54,103 nt of DNA from Mariprofundaceae bacterium (GTDB lineage: Bacteria; Pseudomonadota; Zetaproteobacteria; Mariprofundales; Mariprofundaceae): NCBI GenBank assembly GCA_030950585.1, contig JAUZRG010000006.1, positions 1 to 54,103 of the forward strand, given 5' to 3'. Made by a program: the position numbers and the translations under genes. Below are positions 46,926-54,103 of the stretch, one piece after another; within the stretch, counting starts at the first letter, position 1, and each line of letters opens with the position of its first letter. A model generated the notes under the pieces. It did no database searches and was not told where the DNA came from. It was given only the letters and a program-made list of their open reading frames with translations.

Positions 46926-48239
46926 TCACTTCCCAATACAAAAGCTAGAAAAGACATGATCCAAAATGTGTTCAACATCGCCGATACCTAGGATTTCACC
47001 CAATGCTGACCATGCTTGTCGCCATTCGAGGGCGACGAGTTCCATGACTTCTTCTCGGCCTAGGTATTGCAGACCTTGTTTGAGGTGCTGTAAGGCCGTT
47101 TCAACAAGTTGGCGATGCCGTGCATTGCACAGCAAGATGCCTTCTTCATGGGCTGGCATATCACCTAAGAGTTCGGCCAATTGATCGGCTAGTGTTTGTA
47201 AGCCTGTGCCTTGGTGAACAGAAATAGGCATAAAATGGCTGGGAATGTTGATTGTGGAATCGGTATCCACTTTGTTCATCAATGAGACATCGGCGCGTAA
47301 CGTGCTCTCCCAACTTTCAGGCCGACTCACATCTGCCATAAAGATCACCAAGTCGGCATCTTCTGCGGCATGCATGGCACGGCTCACACCTTCTTTTTCG
47401 ATAAAGTCATCGGTTTGACGAATACCAGCGGTATCCAATAAACGCAGCGGAATACCGTTGATGGAAAAATCCATTTCAAGCACATCGCGCGTTGTGCCTG
47501 CGGTGGTGCTCACAATGGCGCGTTCACGACCGCTCAAAGCATTGAATAAACTGGATTTACCCACATTGGGTGAGCCAACGATGGCCACAGTTGCACCATC
47601 AAAAAGACGTTCACCAAAATTGGATGTGCCCAACAAGGCGGTCATGGGTGTTAATAAGTTGCTCTCAACATCCTGCCTGATTTGATCAAAAAGCATGTCG
47701 GGAACTTCGTCTTCGGGGAAATCCAAACAAGCCTCTAAATGGGCAACCAAACGTGTCATTTCTTGCATTAAACTATCGAGCTTACGACCAAAATCACCTT
47801 GCAGGTGACGTTGTGCCTGACGGGCTGCACGCAAGGTGGCCGCATCAATACAAGCAGCAACCGCTTCAGCTTGGGATAAATCCATTTTATTATTGTCTAC
47901 AGCACGGCGTGTGAACTCACCGGGTAAGGCGGCTTCTGCACCAAGTTCTAATAAGCGGCTAAACAAAGCCTGCATCAACACAGGGCTGCCGTGACCTTGA
48001 AACTCGACGACTTCTTCCCCTGTGTAAGAATGTGGGGCAGGAAAATAAAGCACCAAGCCACTATCCAACAAGGCATCTTTTGCATCATAACAATTCACAT
48101 AATGGGCATAACGAGGAAGGTAATCTTTTTTAGCGTGACAAAGCTTTTGAGCCATTGCCAAAGCATCAGGGCCTGAGAGGCGTAATATTCCAATACCGCC
48201 ACGGCCTGAAGCCGTGGAAATCGCAACAATGGTAGACAT
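46926..48239 (-). CDS. mnmE: tRNA modification GTPase MnmE
   Basis: MnmE with MnmG modifies U34 of certain tRNAs. The 437-residue protein has the N-terminal folate-binding domain ([12 protein letters not shown]), G domain motifs [26 protein letters not shown] and NKVD, and the invariant C-terminal end FSSFCIGK. All intact. It overlaps yidC by 1 base. Confidence 0.96.
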   Translation of the reverse strand: MSTIVAISTASGRGGIGILRLSGPDALAMAQKLCHAKKDYLPRYAHYVNCYDAKDALLDSGLVLYFPAPHSYTGEEVVEFQGHGSPVLMQALFSRLLELGAEAALPGEFTRRAVDNNKMDLSQAEAVAACIDAATLRAARQAQRHLQGDFGRKLDSLMQEMTRLVAHLEACLDFPEDEVPDMLFDQIRQDVESNLLTPMTALLGTSNFGERLFDGATVAIVGSPNVGKSSLFNALSGRERAIVSTTAGTTRDVLEMDFSINGIPLRLLDTAGIRQTDDFIEKEGVSRAMHAAEDADLVIFMADVSRPESWESTLRADVSLMNKVDTDSTINIPSHFMPISVHQGTGLQTLADQLAELLGDMPAHEEGILLCNARHRQLVETALQHLKQGLQYLGREEVMELVALEWRQAWSALGEILGIGDVEHILDHVFSSFCIGK

Positions 48240-49837
48240 TAAAGCGCTTGTTTAACCTTAAGAACATACCACTGCTGAATAATGGATAGAACGTTGTTCA
48301 CGACCCAATAAAGCACAAGGCCAGCTGGGAAGAATAAGAATAACACTGTAAACAATGGTGGTAAAAATTGCATCACTTTGGCTTGAATCGGATCAGTTGG
48401 TTGTGGGTTTAGTTTTTGTTGAATAAACATCGACGCACCCATCACAACTGGCAAGATAAAATAAGGATCTTGCACCGACATATCATGAATCCAACCAATG
48501 AAAGGCGCGTGACGCATTTCAATTGACATCAATAATGTTTTATATAACGAAAAGAAAACAGGAATTTGAATCAAAATAGGCAAACAACCACTCAGTGGGT
48601 TTACCTTGTTTTTCTTATATAAGGCCATGACTTCCTGACCCATTTTTTGGCGATCATCACCATAACGTTTCTTCAGGCGTTCCATTTCTGGTTGCAACTT
48701 ACGCATCCCAGCCATGGATTCGTATGATTTTTGGGTGGGGTAGAAAAATAAGATTTTAATACCGATCACCAATAAGATGATACACCAACCATAGTTGCCA
48801 ACCACATTATCATACAGCCATAACAAGCCACCATGCATGGGTTTTGCAATTGCAGCAAACCAACCAAAATCAACACTTCGCTCTAGCTCTACGCCCAGTT
48901 TTTCCATGATAGGAATAGACTTAGGTCCCATATAGTAACTGGCTTTAAAGACACCATCTTTACCATCAGCTTCTGCATCGGCAATCATACCAGCTTGGTA
49001 AGAACGGCCGTCACCTTTAAAGTAATAACGGTACTCATTGTCTGCTTGACCAATAATCGCAGCGATAAAGTAACGACTTGTGATCCCAGTCCAACCACCA
49101 ACAGCCAACAAACGTTGATCGTGGTCATCAATATCGGTGTAGTTGACCTCTGTTAAAGATTTAGCAATAAAGCCAACAGGTCCAACAAACTCTTGGAATG
49201 TTGATGCATCTTTATCGGGGTAACGCTCCATTATTTGGCGATAAAGCTGAAGTCCACTGCCTTCACCAATGCGATCGACAACATCCACAACATAACCATT
49301 GCTAGCCATGCTCAGATCACGTGTCCAAAGCCGACCATCGGGTAAGGTTGCTTGTAATGTCACAGAATGATTGGTTTTTTCAATCACTTTAAATGGAGGG
49401 GTTTCCTCTTTTATAATACCTGAAGTGATATAGAGCGAGTGGGTTTCATTCTTTTCTAAAACATCGGTATTGGGAGCATCAAGCTCTAGCGATTTTTTAT
49501 AATCATTCAGGCTTGCATGTACCAACCAGCCTTTTTCATTAATATCAAGTTCAACTTGATCATTGCTCAAAGAGGCAATAATTTGATCTGTTGCTTTCGC
49601 TTGAGAAGGTGTTGCAGATGATATGGAGGCTTGGCTTATTTCACTAGGCGCAACGCTGGTATCGTTTTCAGAACTTGGCATAGAGCTTCGTTCATCTTGT
49701 TTCACTTTAGACGAAGTCTCTAGTGTTTCCACTATTGGATTTTCAACTTTCTGTTCTGGTGGCGGAAATGCTGCGGTCCAGCCCCAAAGCACTAGCATTG
49801 AAAGAACAAATGCGATCACTAAATTACGATTATCCAT
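48239..49837 (-). CDS. yidC: Membrane protein insertase YidC
   Basis: YidC inserts proteins into the inner membrane. The 532-residue form is the long Gram-negative type: an N-terminal anchor (residues 6-20), a large periplasmic domain, then the conserved 60KD_IMP core with [20 protein letters not shown] and further membrane segments. The C-terminus carries [15 protein letters not shown]. It lies 17 bases after yidD in the conserved rpmH-rnpA-yidD-yidC-mnmE order. Confidence 0.96.
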   Translation of the reverse strand: MDNRNLVIAFVLSMLVLWGWTAAFPPPEQKVENPIVETLETSSKVKQDERSSMPSSENDTSVAPSEISQASISSATPSQAKATDQIIASLSNDQVELDINEKGWLVHASLNDYKKSLELDAPNTDVLEKNETHSLYITSGIIKEETPPFKVIEKTNHSVTLQATLPDGRLWTRDLSMASNGYVVDVVDRIGEGSGLQLYRQIMERYPDKDASTFQEFVGPVGFIAKSLTEVNYTDIDDHDQRLLAVGGWTGITSRYFIAAIIGQADNEYRYYFKGDGRSYQAGMIADAEADGKDGVFKASYYMGPKSIPIMEKLGVELERSVDFGWFAAIAKPMHGGLLWLYDNVVGNYGWCIILLVIGIKILFFYPTQKSYESMAGMRKLQPEMERLKKRYGDDRQKMGQEVMALYKKNKVNPLSGCLPILIQIPVFFSLYKTLLMSIEMRHAPFIGWIHDMSVQDPYFILPVVMGASMFIQQKLNPQPTDPIQAKVMQFLPPLFTVLFLFFPAGLVLYWVVNNVLSIIQQWYVLKVKQAL

Positions 49838-49854
49838 GCTTTACTCCAGCAATA

Positions 49855-50067
49855 TCAAGGAAGTGGATCGTAGCCACCCTTACAAAAAGGATGACACCGA
49901 CAAATTCGGCGACAAGAAAAAAAAAGTCCACGCATAGCACCATAACGTTGCAATGCCTCTAAACTATATTCAGAGCAAGTAGGGTAAAAACGACATCTAG
50001 CAGGCAGTAACGGCGAAATGAAATAACGATAAAATCGCACACAGGCAATTAAACATCGTTTTAACAT
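49855..50067 (-). CDS. yidD: Membrane protein insertion efficiency factor YidD
   Basis: A 70-residue protein with the family core YRYFISPLLPARCRFYPTCS and CHPFCKGGYDPLP end, including the conserved cysteines. It is thought to help YidC. The ATG lies 1 base after the rnpA stop, so expression is probably coupled. Confidence 0.94.
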   Translation of the reverse strand: MLKRCLIACVRFYRYFISPLLPARCRFYPTCSEYSLEALQRYGAMRGLFFSCRRICRCHPFCKGGYDPLP

Positions 50068-50068
50068 C

Positions 50069-50410
50069 TTAAGCTTGGTACCACTGCATCAATTTATTCA
50101 TGCCCAATTCAGCATCCTTTATTGGATCCTTCATGCTTTGCCAGCCAGTTCTAGGAATAATCAAAATATCAACGGATAAATGCCGTAGTGGATGGCAGCG
50201 GTAAACCTCTCGCATGCGTCTCTTCAAGCGATTTCTTTGCACTGCATTACCATACTTTCGTGATACGGCTAATCCCAGACAGGCATGATTCAGATTGTTT
50301 TTGCCATGGACAATTAATAACTGACCAGAAACATATTTTTTACCACGCCTTAACCGCGCAAAGTCCGACTTGGACCTTAAGCGTAAGGCGGGAACATATT
50401 TCTGGTTCAG
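50069..50410 (-). CDS. rnpA: RNase P protein component, CTG start
   Basis: The basic protein partner of the RNase P RNA. The 113-residue product reads (M)NQKYVPALRLRSKSDFARL, with the RNR signature GNAVQRNRLKRRMREVYR. No ATG, GTG or TTG lies between the in-frame rpmH TAA and the conserved ALRLRSKSDFARLRRG segment; the only start-like codon is CTG at 50408-50410, 3 bases after the rpmH stop. No good ribosome binding site is seen, so reinitiation after rpmH is likely. rpmH and rnpA share one frame separated by the TAA and TTT codons. Confidence 0.9.
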   Translation of the reverse strand: MNQKYVPALRLRSKSDFARLRRGKKYVSGQLLIVHGKNNLNHACLGLAVSRKYGNAVQRNRLKRRMREVYRCHPLRHLSVDILIIPRTGWQSMKDPIKDAELGMNKLMQWYQA

Positions 50411-50413
50411 AAA

Positions 50414-50554
50414 TTAAACGACGTTACTTAAACGTTTACGGCCTTTGGCACGACGACGGTTAATGATAGCGCGACCACCACGGGTGGCCATGCGAGCACG
50501 AAAACCATGTTTGCGGGCGCGACGTATACGACTAGGGTTGTATGTAAAACTCAT
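50414..50554 (-). CDS. rpmH: 50S ribosomal protein L34
   Basis: A 46-residue, very basic protein: [18 protein letters not shown], then [25 protein letters not shown]. This matches bacterial L34 end to end. GAGGA precedes the ATG. It heads the rpmH-rnpA-yidD-yidC-mnmE operon. dnaA, usually beside rpmH, is about 36 kb away in this window. Confidence 0.96.
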   Translation of the reverse strand: MSFTYNPSRIRRARKHGFRARMATRGGRAIINRRRAKGRKRLSNVV

Positions 50555-50584
50555 TGTTATATCCTCAAATTCAGAAGGGAGCGC

Positions 50585-50612
50585 ATGGTAGTCAACAATA
50601 TTTTACTGTCAA
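50585..50612 (-). promoter_or_regulatory. Promoter of rpmH operon
   Basis: On the minus strand a perfect TTGACA (50607-50612) lies 16 bases before TACCAT (50585-50590, 4 of 6 to TATAAT), about 30 bases before the L34 ATG. The rest of the 260-base spacer up to 50814 is AT-rich; a short CCCCGC...CGAGG stem near 50762-50777 is the only other structure. Confidence 0.6.
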
Positions 50613-50814
50613 GATTCTACCCATTTTTCTACCATTTCATTTTTAAAATATGATGTTAATCATCTCGTTTTATGATCACGTTATTTCTAAGTTGTCTGAT
50701 CAAAAACGCATTTTTTCAATATGTTTGCACACGAGATACTCATTGAGTGTTCCCACATAGATCCCCGCTTTCACGAGGATGATCATTTTCATCACAACTG
50801 CATAACATCAACTA

Positions 50815-51549
50815 TTATTTTACTTCTGGCGCATTCAACATAGGCAAGATATGAATATCAACCCGACGGTTTTTTTTCCATGCCTTTTCATCATGGCCTT
50901 GGGATGACGGTTTAGATTCACCATGACAATGATTTTTAACATTTTTAATATTAAGCCCTGATTTAACTAGGAAAAACCCCACTTCGTTGGTGCGTAAACA
51001 CGACAACCTTTGGTTAACTTCAGCACTTCCTTGCTCATCAGCATGCCCACTAACGATCACATTGGCATGCTGTTTATCCAATAGTTTCAAGACGATACTT
51101 TCGATTTTTTGTTGTGCCATCTCAGATAATTTAAACTGATTTGATTTGAAATAAACAGCTTCACGCAGTGCTTGCTGTTTCTTCACGGACTCTTTCTTGA
51201 TTTTTATTTTAACTTTTTTAATCACCTTCGCCACTTTCAGCACAGGTATGGGTTTCACGACCTTGGGTGTGCATGACTCTTTGGCTTGCGCTAAAAAGAC
51301 ATCTGCTTTTTGCTTTAAAGCAAGTGCATCACTGCGATCCATATTACCTTCCGAAAGTTCATGGTTGGCCATCACCAAATGTGCTTCTGCCTCAGCAAAA
51401 GCCACAGGAGCACACTTGGCATAGTTCTTTTGCATACCAGCTTCAAAAGAGGCGCGTGTATCCTGCAAAAGGTAATGATCCATTTTTGGGCTAGATGTCG
51501 CGCAGGCAACACACAGCAAAGGGGTCAGCAATAAAAAAAAGAACTTCAT
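50815..51549 (-). CDS. OmpA-family outer-membrane lipoprotein
   Basis: The 244-residue protein has a signal ending LLCVAC, a lipobox-like site (non-ideal, Cys at -3), a helical DUF4398-like region (residues ~35-90, EAEAHLVMANHELSEG) and a Lys-rich linker. It ends in an OmpA peptidoglycan-binding domain (AVYFKSNQFKLSEMAQQ, VSGHADEQGSAEVNQRLS, RRVDIHIL). Role: probably anchoring the envelope or a complex to peptidoglycan. It overlaps the preceding small gene by 4 bases. Confidence 0.82.
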   Translation of the reverse strand: MKFFFLLLTPLLCVACATSSPKMDHYLLQDTRASFEAGMQKNYAKCAPVAFAEAEAHLVMANHELSEGNMDRSDALALKQKADVFLAQAKESCTPKVVKPIPVLKVAKVIKKVKIKIKKESVKKQQALREAVYFKSNQFKLSEMAQQKIESIVLKLLDKQHANVIVSGHADEQGSAEVNQRLSCLRTNEVGFFLVKSGLNIKNVKNHCHGESKPSSQGHDEKAWKKNRRVDIHILPMLNAPEVK

Positions 51550-51794
51550 ATCGTTCCACCTTGTTCTTGGCGATCATGTTGGCGTGCTAAATCCAAAAAA
51601 TAACGCGCATCTATCCAATCACCTTCACGCTGCTCATGCAATGCAAACGCCGCAAACCTCAAGCTGAGGCGAGCATGGTAATGTTCAACATGCTCATACC
51701 TTTGTATCAAAGCCTCTGTTTCTGTTTCCAGACCTGAAGCATGCACAGGCATGGAAAAACCAATGAAAACAATCAAAAAAACAATATATTTCAT
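51546..51794 (-). CDS. Small secreted protein of unknown function
   Basis: An 82-residue product with a signal peptide (MKYIVFLIVFIGFSMPVHA, cut likely after VHA) and a helical mature part rich in Glu, Arg and His (ETEALIQRYEHVEHYHARL). AGGAGA precedes the ATG by 7 bases and overlaps the TAG of the cytochrome gene. I recognise no family. Operon position suggests it works with the cytochrome or the OmpA-like lipoprotein. A start at 51878 inside the cytochrome gene has no ribosome binding site. Confidence 0.7.
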   Translation of the reverse strand: MKYIVFLIVFIGFSMPVHASGLETETEALIQRYEHVEHYHARLSLRFAAFALHEQREGDWIDARYFLDLARQHDRQEQGGTI

Positions 51795-51805
51795 AAAAGT
51801 ATCTC

Positions 51806-54103
51806 CTATAGCCTTGGTGCAACAACCAAAAATGGTGTGGCATAATTTTGCACATTTAAAATATAAGATTTTAACCATGCAGGAATGGGAACAGGTATTT
51901 GTGTTCTGGTAATCGGATCAAAGTTAAAAGCAGTTAATTGCTGATTAATGTCCAAGTTGAAGGCATAAAAAGCACCATCTTCTGCCACCACTGTGGCTCT
52001 GATGTTAAAGTATTGAGCCGCGCTATAACCGTTAACCAAGTCATCCATAAAGGTAAAGCCGCCCGTCATTGCTTTTTGCTTACCTGTGATCAAGTTAATG
52101 GCATACAACTCATCCACACCTTGATTGACAAGTTGCGTCATAAAGGTTGCATTGCGCCAGACATAAGCAGAAATATAATTGCCACCACCCATCTTCGTGC
52201 GCCACTCAGGAACACGTGTAATATCCACAACCGTTCCGACTGAACCCGCAATCGCGGCATCCAAAGTGTAGGCATCAATCAAACCAATATAAAAATCGCC
52301 ATTATTTGCTGGAAACTGTGCCAACTTAGATTCCAGCATACCTTGCAACTCACCAGGGTTACCAGTGTAAGGATCTGCGGGTCTCCACCACAACAAGTAA
52401 TTGGTTTGTTTATGACCAACCCGATCAGCATTGGGCTGATGATCCAAGATAATTCTAGCCAATAGGTTGGCATTTGTTTCATCCACCACATAAATCGTTT
52501 GGGTCATTTGATCATTAAAGAACAACCAACCCTTATCTGAACGACGATACACCGTGGTCCATGTGGCTGTATTGGCTGGAATCACACCCACCAAGGTATC
52601 GGTGCCATATTGATCAATGATGCGCAACTCATTGCTGACTTTAACCGTATAATAAGAATAGAAATTCGGCATTGCAGCTTGAGGTTTGGGCACCATATAA
52701 TCACTGTAGACTTCCACAGGAATGGTTTGAATGACGGGATTATCCAAGCCATCACTCACGATAAACTCTAAATTACGTGTGCCTCGATCACCCAAAATAG
52801 CATAGGTTTTCAAAGCTGCTTGACTAAAGCTGTAGTAATCCATTGCAATCATCGAGTCATTGATGCCAAGCACGGGACGAATCGTTAACTGAGCAAGATC
52901 ACCATCAGCATCCACCCAATCAATGGGGCCAATCCACTTGGGTGCTTCGTATTCACGCATCACAATAGGATTAATGGGTTGAACCACGGTTGGTGCTTGG
53001 TTTACCGCTGTGCCACCCGATACCCATGTATACAAATCGTTGTAATCCGCACTACCAGTCGTCAAAACTGCTGGATGTAAAACCGTAGCATCCAAGCCTG
53101 TTCCTGTGGCATAATTGAGTAATTCAGAGGCTGTGAGTTGAGCGAAATCAACACGTCTACGTGAAGAGTTCATGGTCGAACTCATGGCTGAAGTTAAATC
53201 ACTTTGCCAATTTAATGAAGAGAACTTGGTATCCGTCATATAGGGAATATGCCCTTTCATCACAAAACGGAAATCTCTATTTTTTAACTTCGTCGCATCA
53301 ATAAAAGCCTTTTTAAATGGTAAAGCAGCTGTTTCAATTGCTCGTTTTGCATCGAATGTACTGTTCTTACTGTCACTATGGCAGCTAAAGCACTGACGCA
53401 GCATCACTTGATAAGCGCGTTGTGCAGCGGGTGTATTGGTCGCTAATTTTGAAGATGTAAATTGAATACGATCACTCAAACCCACACGTGACTGTGTGCT
53501 ACTATAAGTAATAAACGCCTGTGTTTGAGCAGGTGTCCAATGCTTACTATGGTCATATTGCGCATTAATACTTTGAATGTCATTGAGGATATTCTGATCA
53601 AAGGTAGCACCATAATCGCCCACGCGCTCAAGTGTGCGGCTACTGGCATTGGGATGCGTGCCATCCGCAGGCACACTTAAATCATCATTAAGCAACAATG
53701 ACCATAAAAATGGTGCTGGATGATAACGATTGTCCATGCCCATTGGGCCAATCGAATCATTGATATAAGGCAAGACCTGACCTGTTCTGCTGGTCGTATG
53801 TGCCTGACCCAACAATGCCAACCATGAAGGAACCTGTGAATCAATACCTGTGCTATTGGCTAAGTTCAGATGACTACCGCTCTTATGACAGCTGGCACAG
53901 CTTTGGCCTGAAGTCGCACTTGCCATATTAAACAATGGCACCACATCGGTATGATAATCAGGTACACTCGCCACAGCATTATAGGTACTGATATCGGTCA
54001 CACCTGCCAAATCACCCAACATTTTAGCTTCAGATGTACTGTGATAATTTTGATATAAATTCACATTGGCTTGTGAGCGTTCTTGATGACACTGATTACA
54101 TGC
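51806..54103 (-). CDS. Multiheme c-type cytochrome, C-terminal part (5' end outside window)
   Basis: The frame is open to the right edge and no start codon belongs to it; 765 residues are visible. Three CxxCH haem sites are seen: CNQCH (54086-54100), CASCH (53885-53899) and CFSCH (53378-53392). After the haem part comes a cadherin-like section (WVDADGDLAQLTIRP, FIVSDGLDNPV), then a region of beta-rich WD/propeller-like texture (LRIIDQYGTDTLVGVI, LYAINLITGKQKAM). Such a large haem-plus-beta protein suggests a periplasmic or outer-surface electron carrier. The family is not recognised and the missing N-terminus may hold more haems. Confidence 0.75.
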   Translation of the reverse strand, partial: ACNQCHQERSQANVNLYQNYHSTSEAKMLGDLAGVTDISTYNAVASVPDYHTDVVPLFNMASATSGQSCASCHKSGSHLNLANSTGIDSQVPSWLALLGQAHTTSRTGQVLPYINDSIGPMGMDNRYHPAPFLWSLLLNDDLSVPADGTHPNASSRTLERVGDYGATFDQNILNDIQSINAQYDHSKHWTPAQTQAFITYSSTQSRVGLSDRIQFTSSKLATNTPAAQRAYQVMLRQCFSCHSDSKNSTFDAKRAIETAALPFKKAFIDATKLKNRDFRFVMKGHIPYMTDTKFSSLNWQSDLTSAMSSTMNSSRRRVDFAQLTASELLNYATGTGLDATVLHPAVLTTGSADYNDLYTWVSGGTAVNQAPTVVQPINPIVMREYEAPKWIGPIDWVDADGDLAQLTIRPVLGINDSMIAMDYYSFSQAALKTYAILGDRGTRNLEFIVSDGLDNPVIQTIPVEVYSDYMVPKPQAAMPNFYSYYTVKVSNELRIIDQYGTDTLVGVIPANTATWTTVYRRSDKGWLFFNDQMTQTIYVVDETNANLLARIILDHQPNADRVGHKQTNYLLWWRPADPYTGNPGELQGMLESKLAQFPANNGDFYIGLIDAYTLDAAIAGSVGTVVDITRVPEWRTKMGGGNYISAYVWRNATFMTQLVNQGVDELYAINLITGKQKAMTGGFTFMDDLVNGYSAAQYFNIRATVVAEDGAFYAFNLDINQQLTAFNFDPITRTQIPVPIPAWLKSYILNVQNYATPFLVVAPRL

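Noticed and set aside
50188-50463. Plus-strand open frame of 91 codons
   Set aside because: It is the antisense shadow of rnpA and rpmH, both clearly identified on the minus strand.
50748-50785. Sequence resembling a type I-E CRISPR repeat (GTTCCC...CCCCGC...GAGGATGA)
   Set aside because: Only one imperfect copy, weak inverted repeat, no second copy or cas genes; chance resemblance is likely.
54062-54064. GTG as start of the cytochrome gene
   Set aside because: The frame continues upstream through a CxxCH haem site to the edge, so the gene is truncated by the window and GTG is internal.

Overview
The window reads as a continuous piece of a Gram-negative proteobacterial chromosome with moderate to low GC (low 40s per cent by eye). 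The cell has an outer membrane (Lnt, AmpD, an OmpA-type lipoprotein), type IV pili, a regulatory-looking PTS, c-type cytochromes and a carboxyspermidine route to polyamines. Many gene orders are gammaproteobacterial in style (zapA-6S RNA-fau, miaB-phoH-ybeY-corC-lnt, perM-hda, mnmE-yidC-yidD-rnpA-rpmH), but dusB-ntrB-ntrC and an SspB-like adaptor are mixed in. My best guess, from gene content only and not proven, is a Zetaproteobacterium (Mariprofundus/Ghiorsea-like iron oxidiser).

Layout. (1) 1-7697, minus strand: a complete type I-C CRISPR-Cas locus, cas3-cas5c-cas8c(with internal cas11c)-cas7-cas4-cas1-cas2, then an AT-rich leader and the leader-proximal repeat at the left edge; the spacers lie outside the window. 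(2) 7749-11126: a CpdA-type phosphodiesterase, a CAT-anticodon tRNA with a terminator, and the two-gene carboxyspermidine dehydrogenase/decarboxylase operon. (3) 11238-15023: HPr and enzyme I, dnaA, and the RNase P RNA gene. (4) 15081-20272: ispB, rng, glmU, aroE. (5) 20269-27455: pilB-pilC-pilS-pilR-pilD-coaE, a tightly packed type IV pilus assembly and regulation cluster. (6) 27456-28619: an AT-rich, gene-poor stretch holding an ORF broken by an amber codon. (7) 28620-41765, minus strand: a long chain of mostly overlapping genes, dusB-ntrB-ntrC-sspB-DUF2066-perM-hda-miaB-phoH-ybeY-corC-lnt-gpsA-smr. (8) 42072-46923, plus strand: ccdA, a coiled-coil gene, zapA, 6S RNA, fau, ampD, gspA, gspB. 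(9) 46926-50554, minus strand: mnmE-yidC-yidD-rnpA-rpmH. (10) 50815-54103, minus strand: an OmpA-like lipoprotein, a small secreted protein and the C-terminal part of a multiheme cytochrome that runs off the right edge.

The most useful sequence-level observations concern starts that ordinary gene calling gets wrong. Cas8c carries a textbook internal ribosome binding site and GTG for the Cas11c small subunit. Both miaB and rnpA can only be complete if they start at CTG. The 6S RNA appears to share its closing stem with the last codons of zapA and to abut the TTG start of fau. No wholly new multi-gene system could be demonstrated; the least explained locus is the cytochrome/secreted protein/OmpA operon at the right edge.
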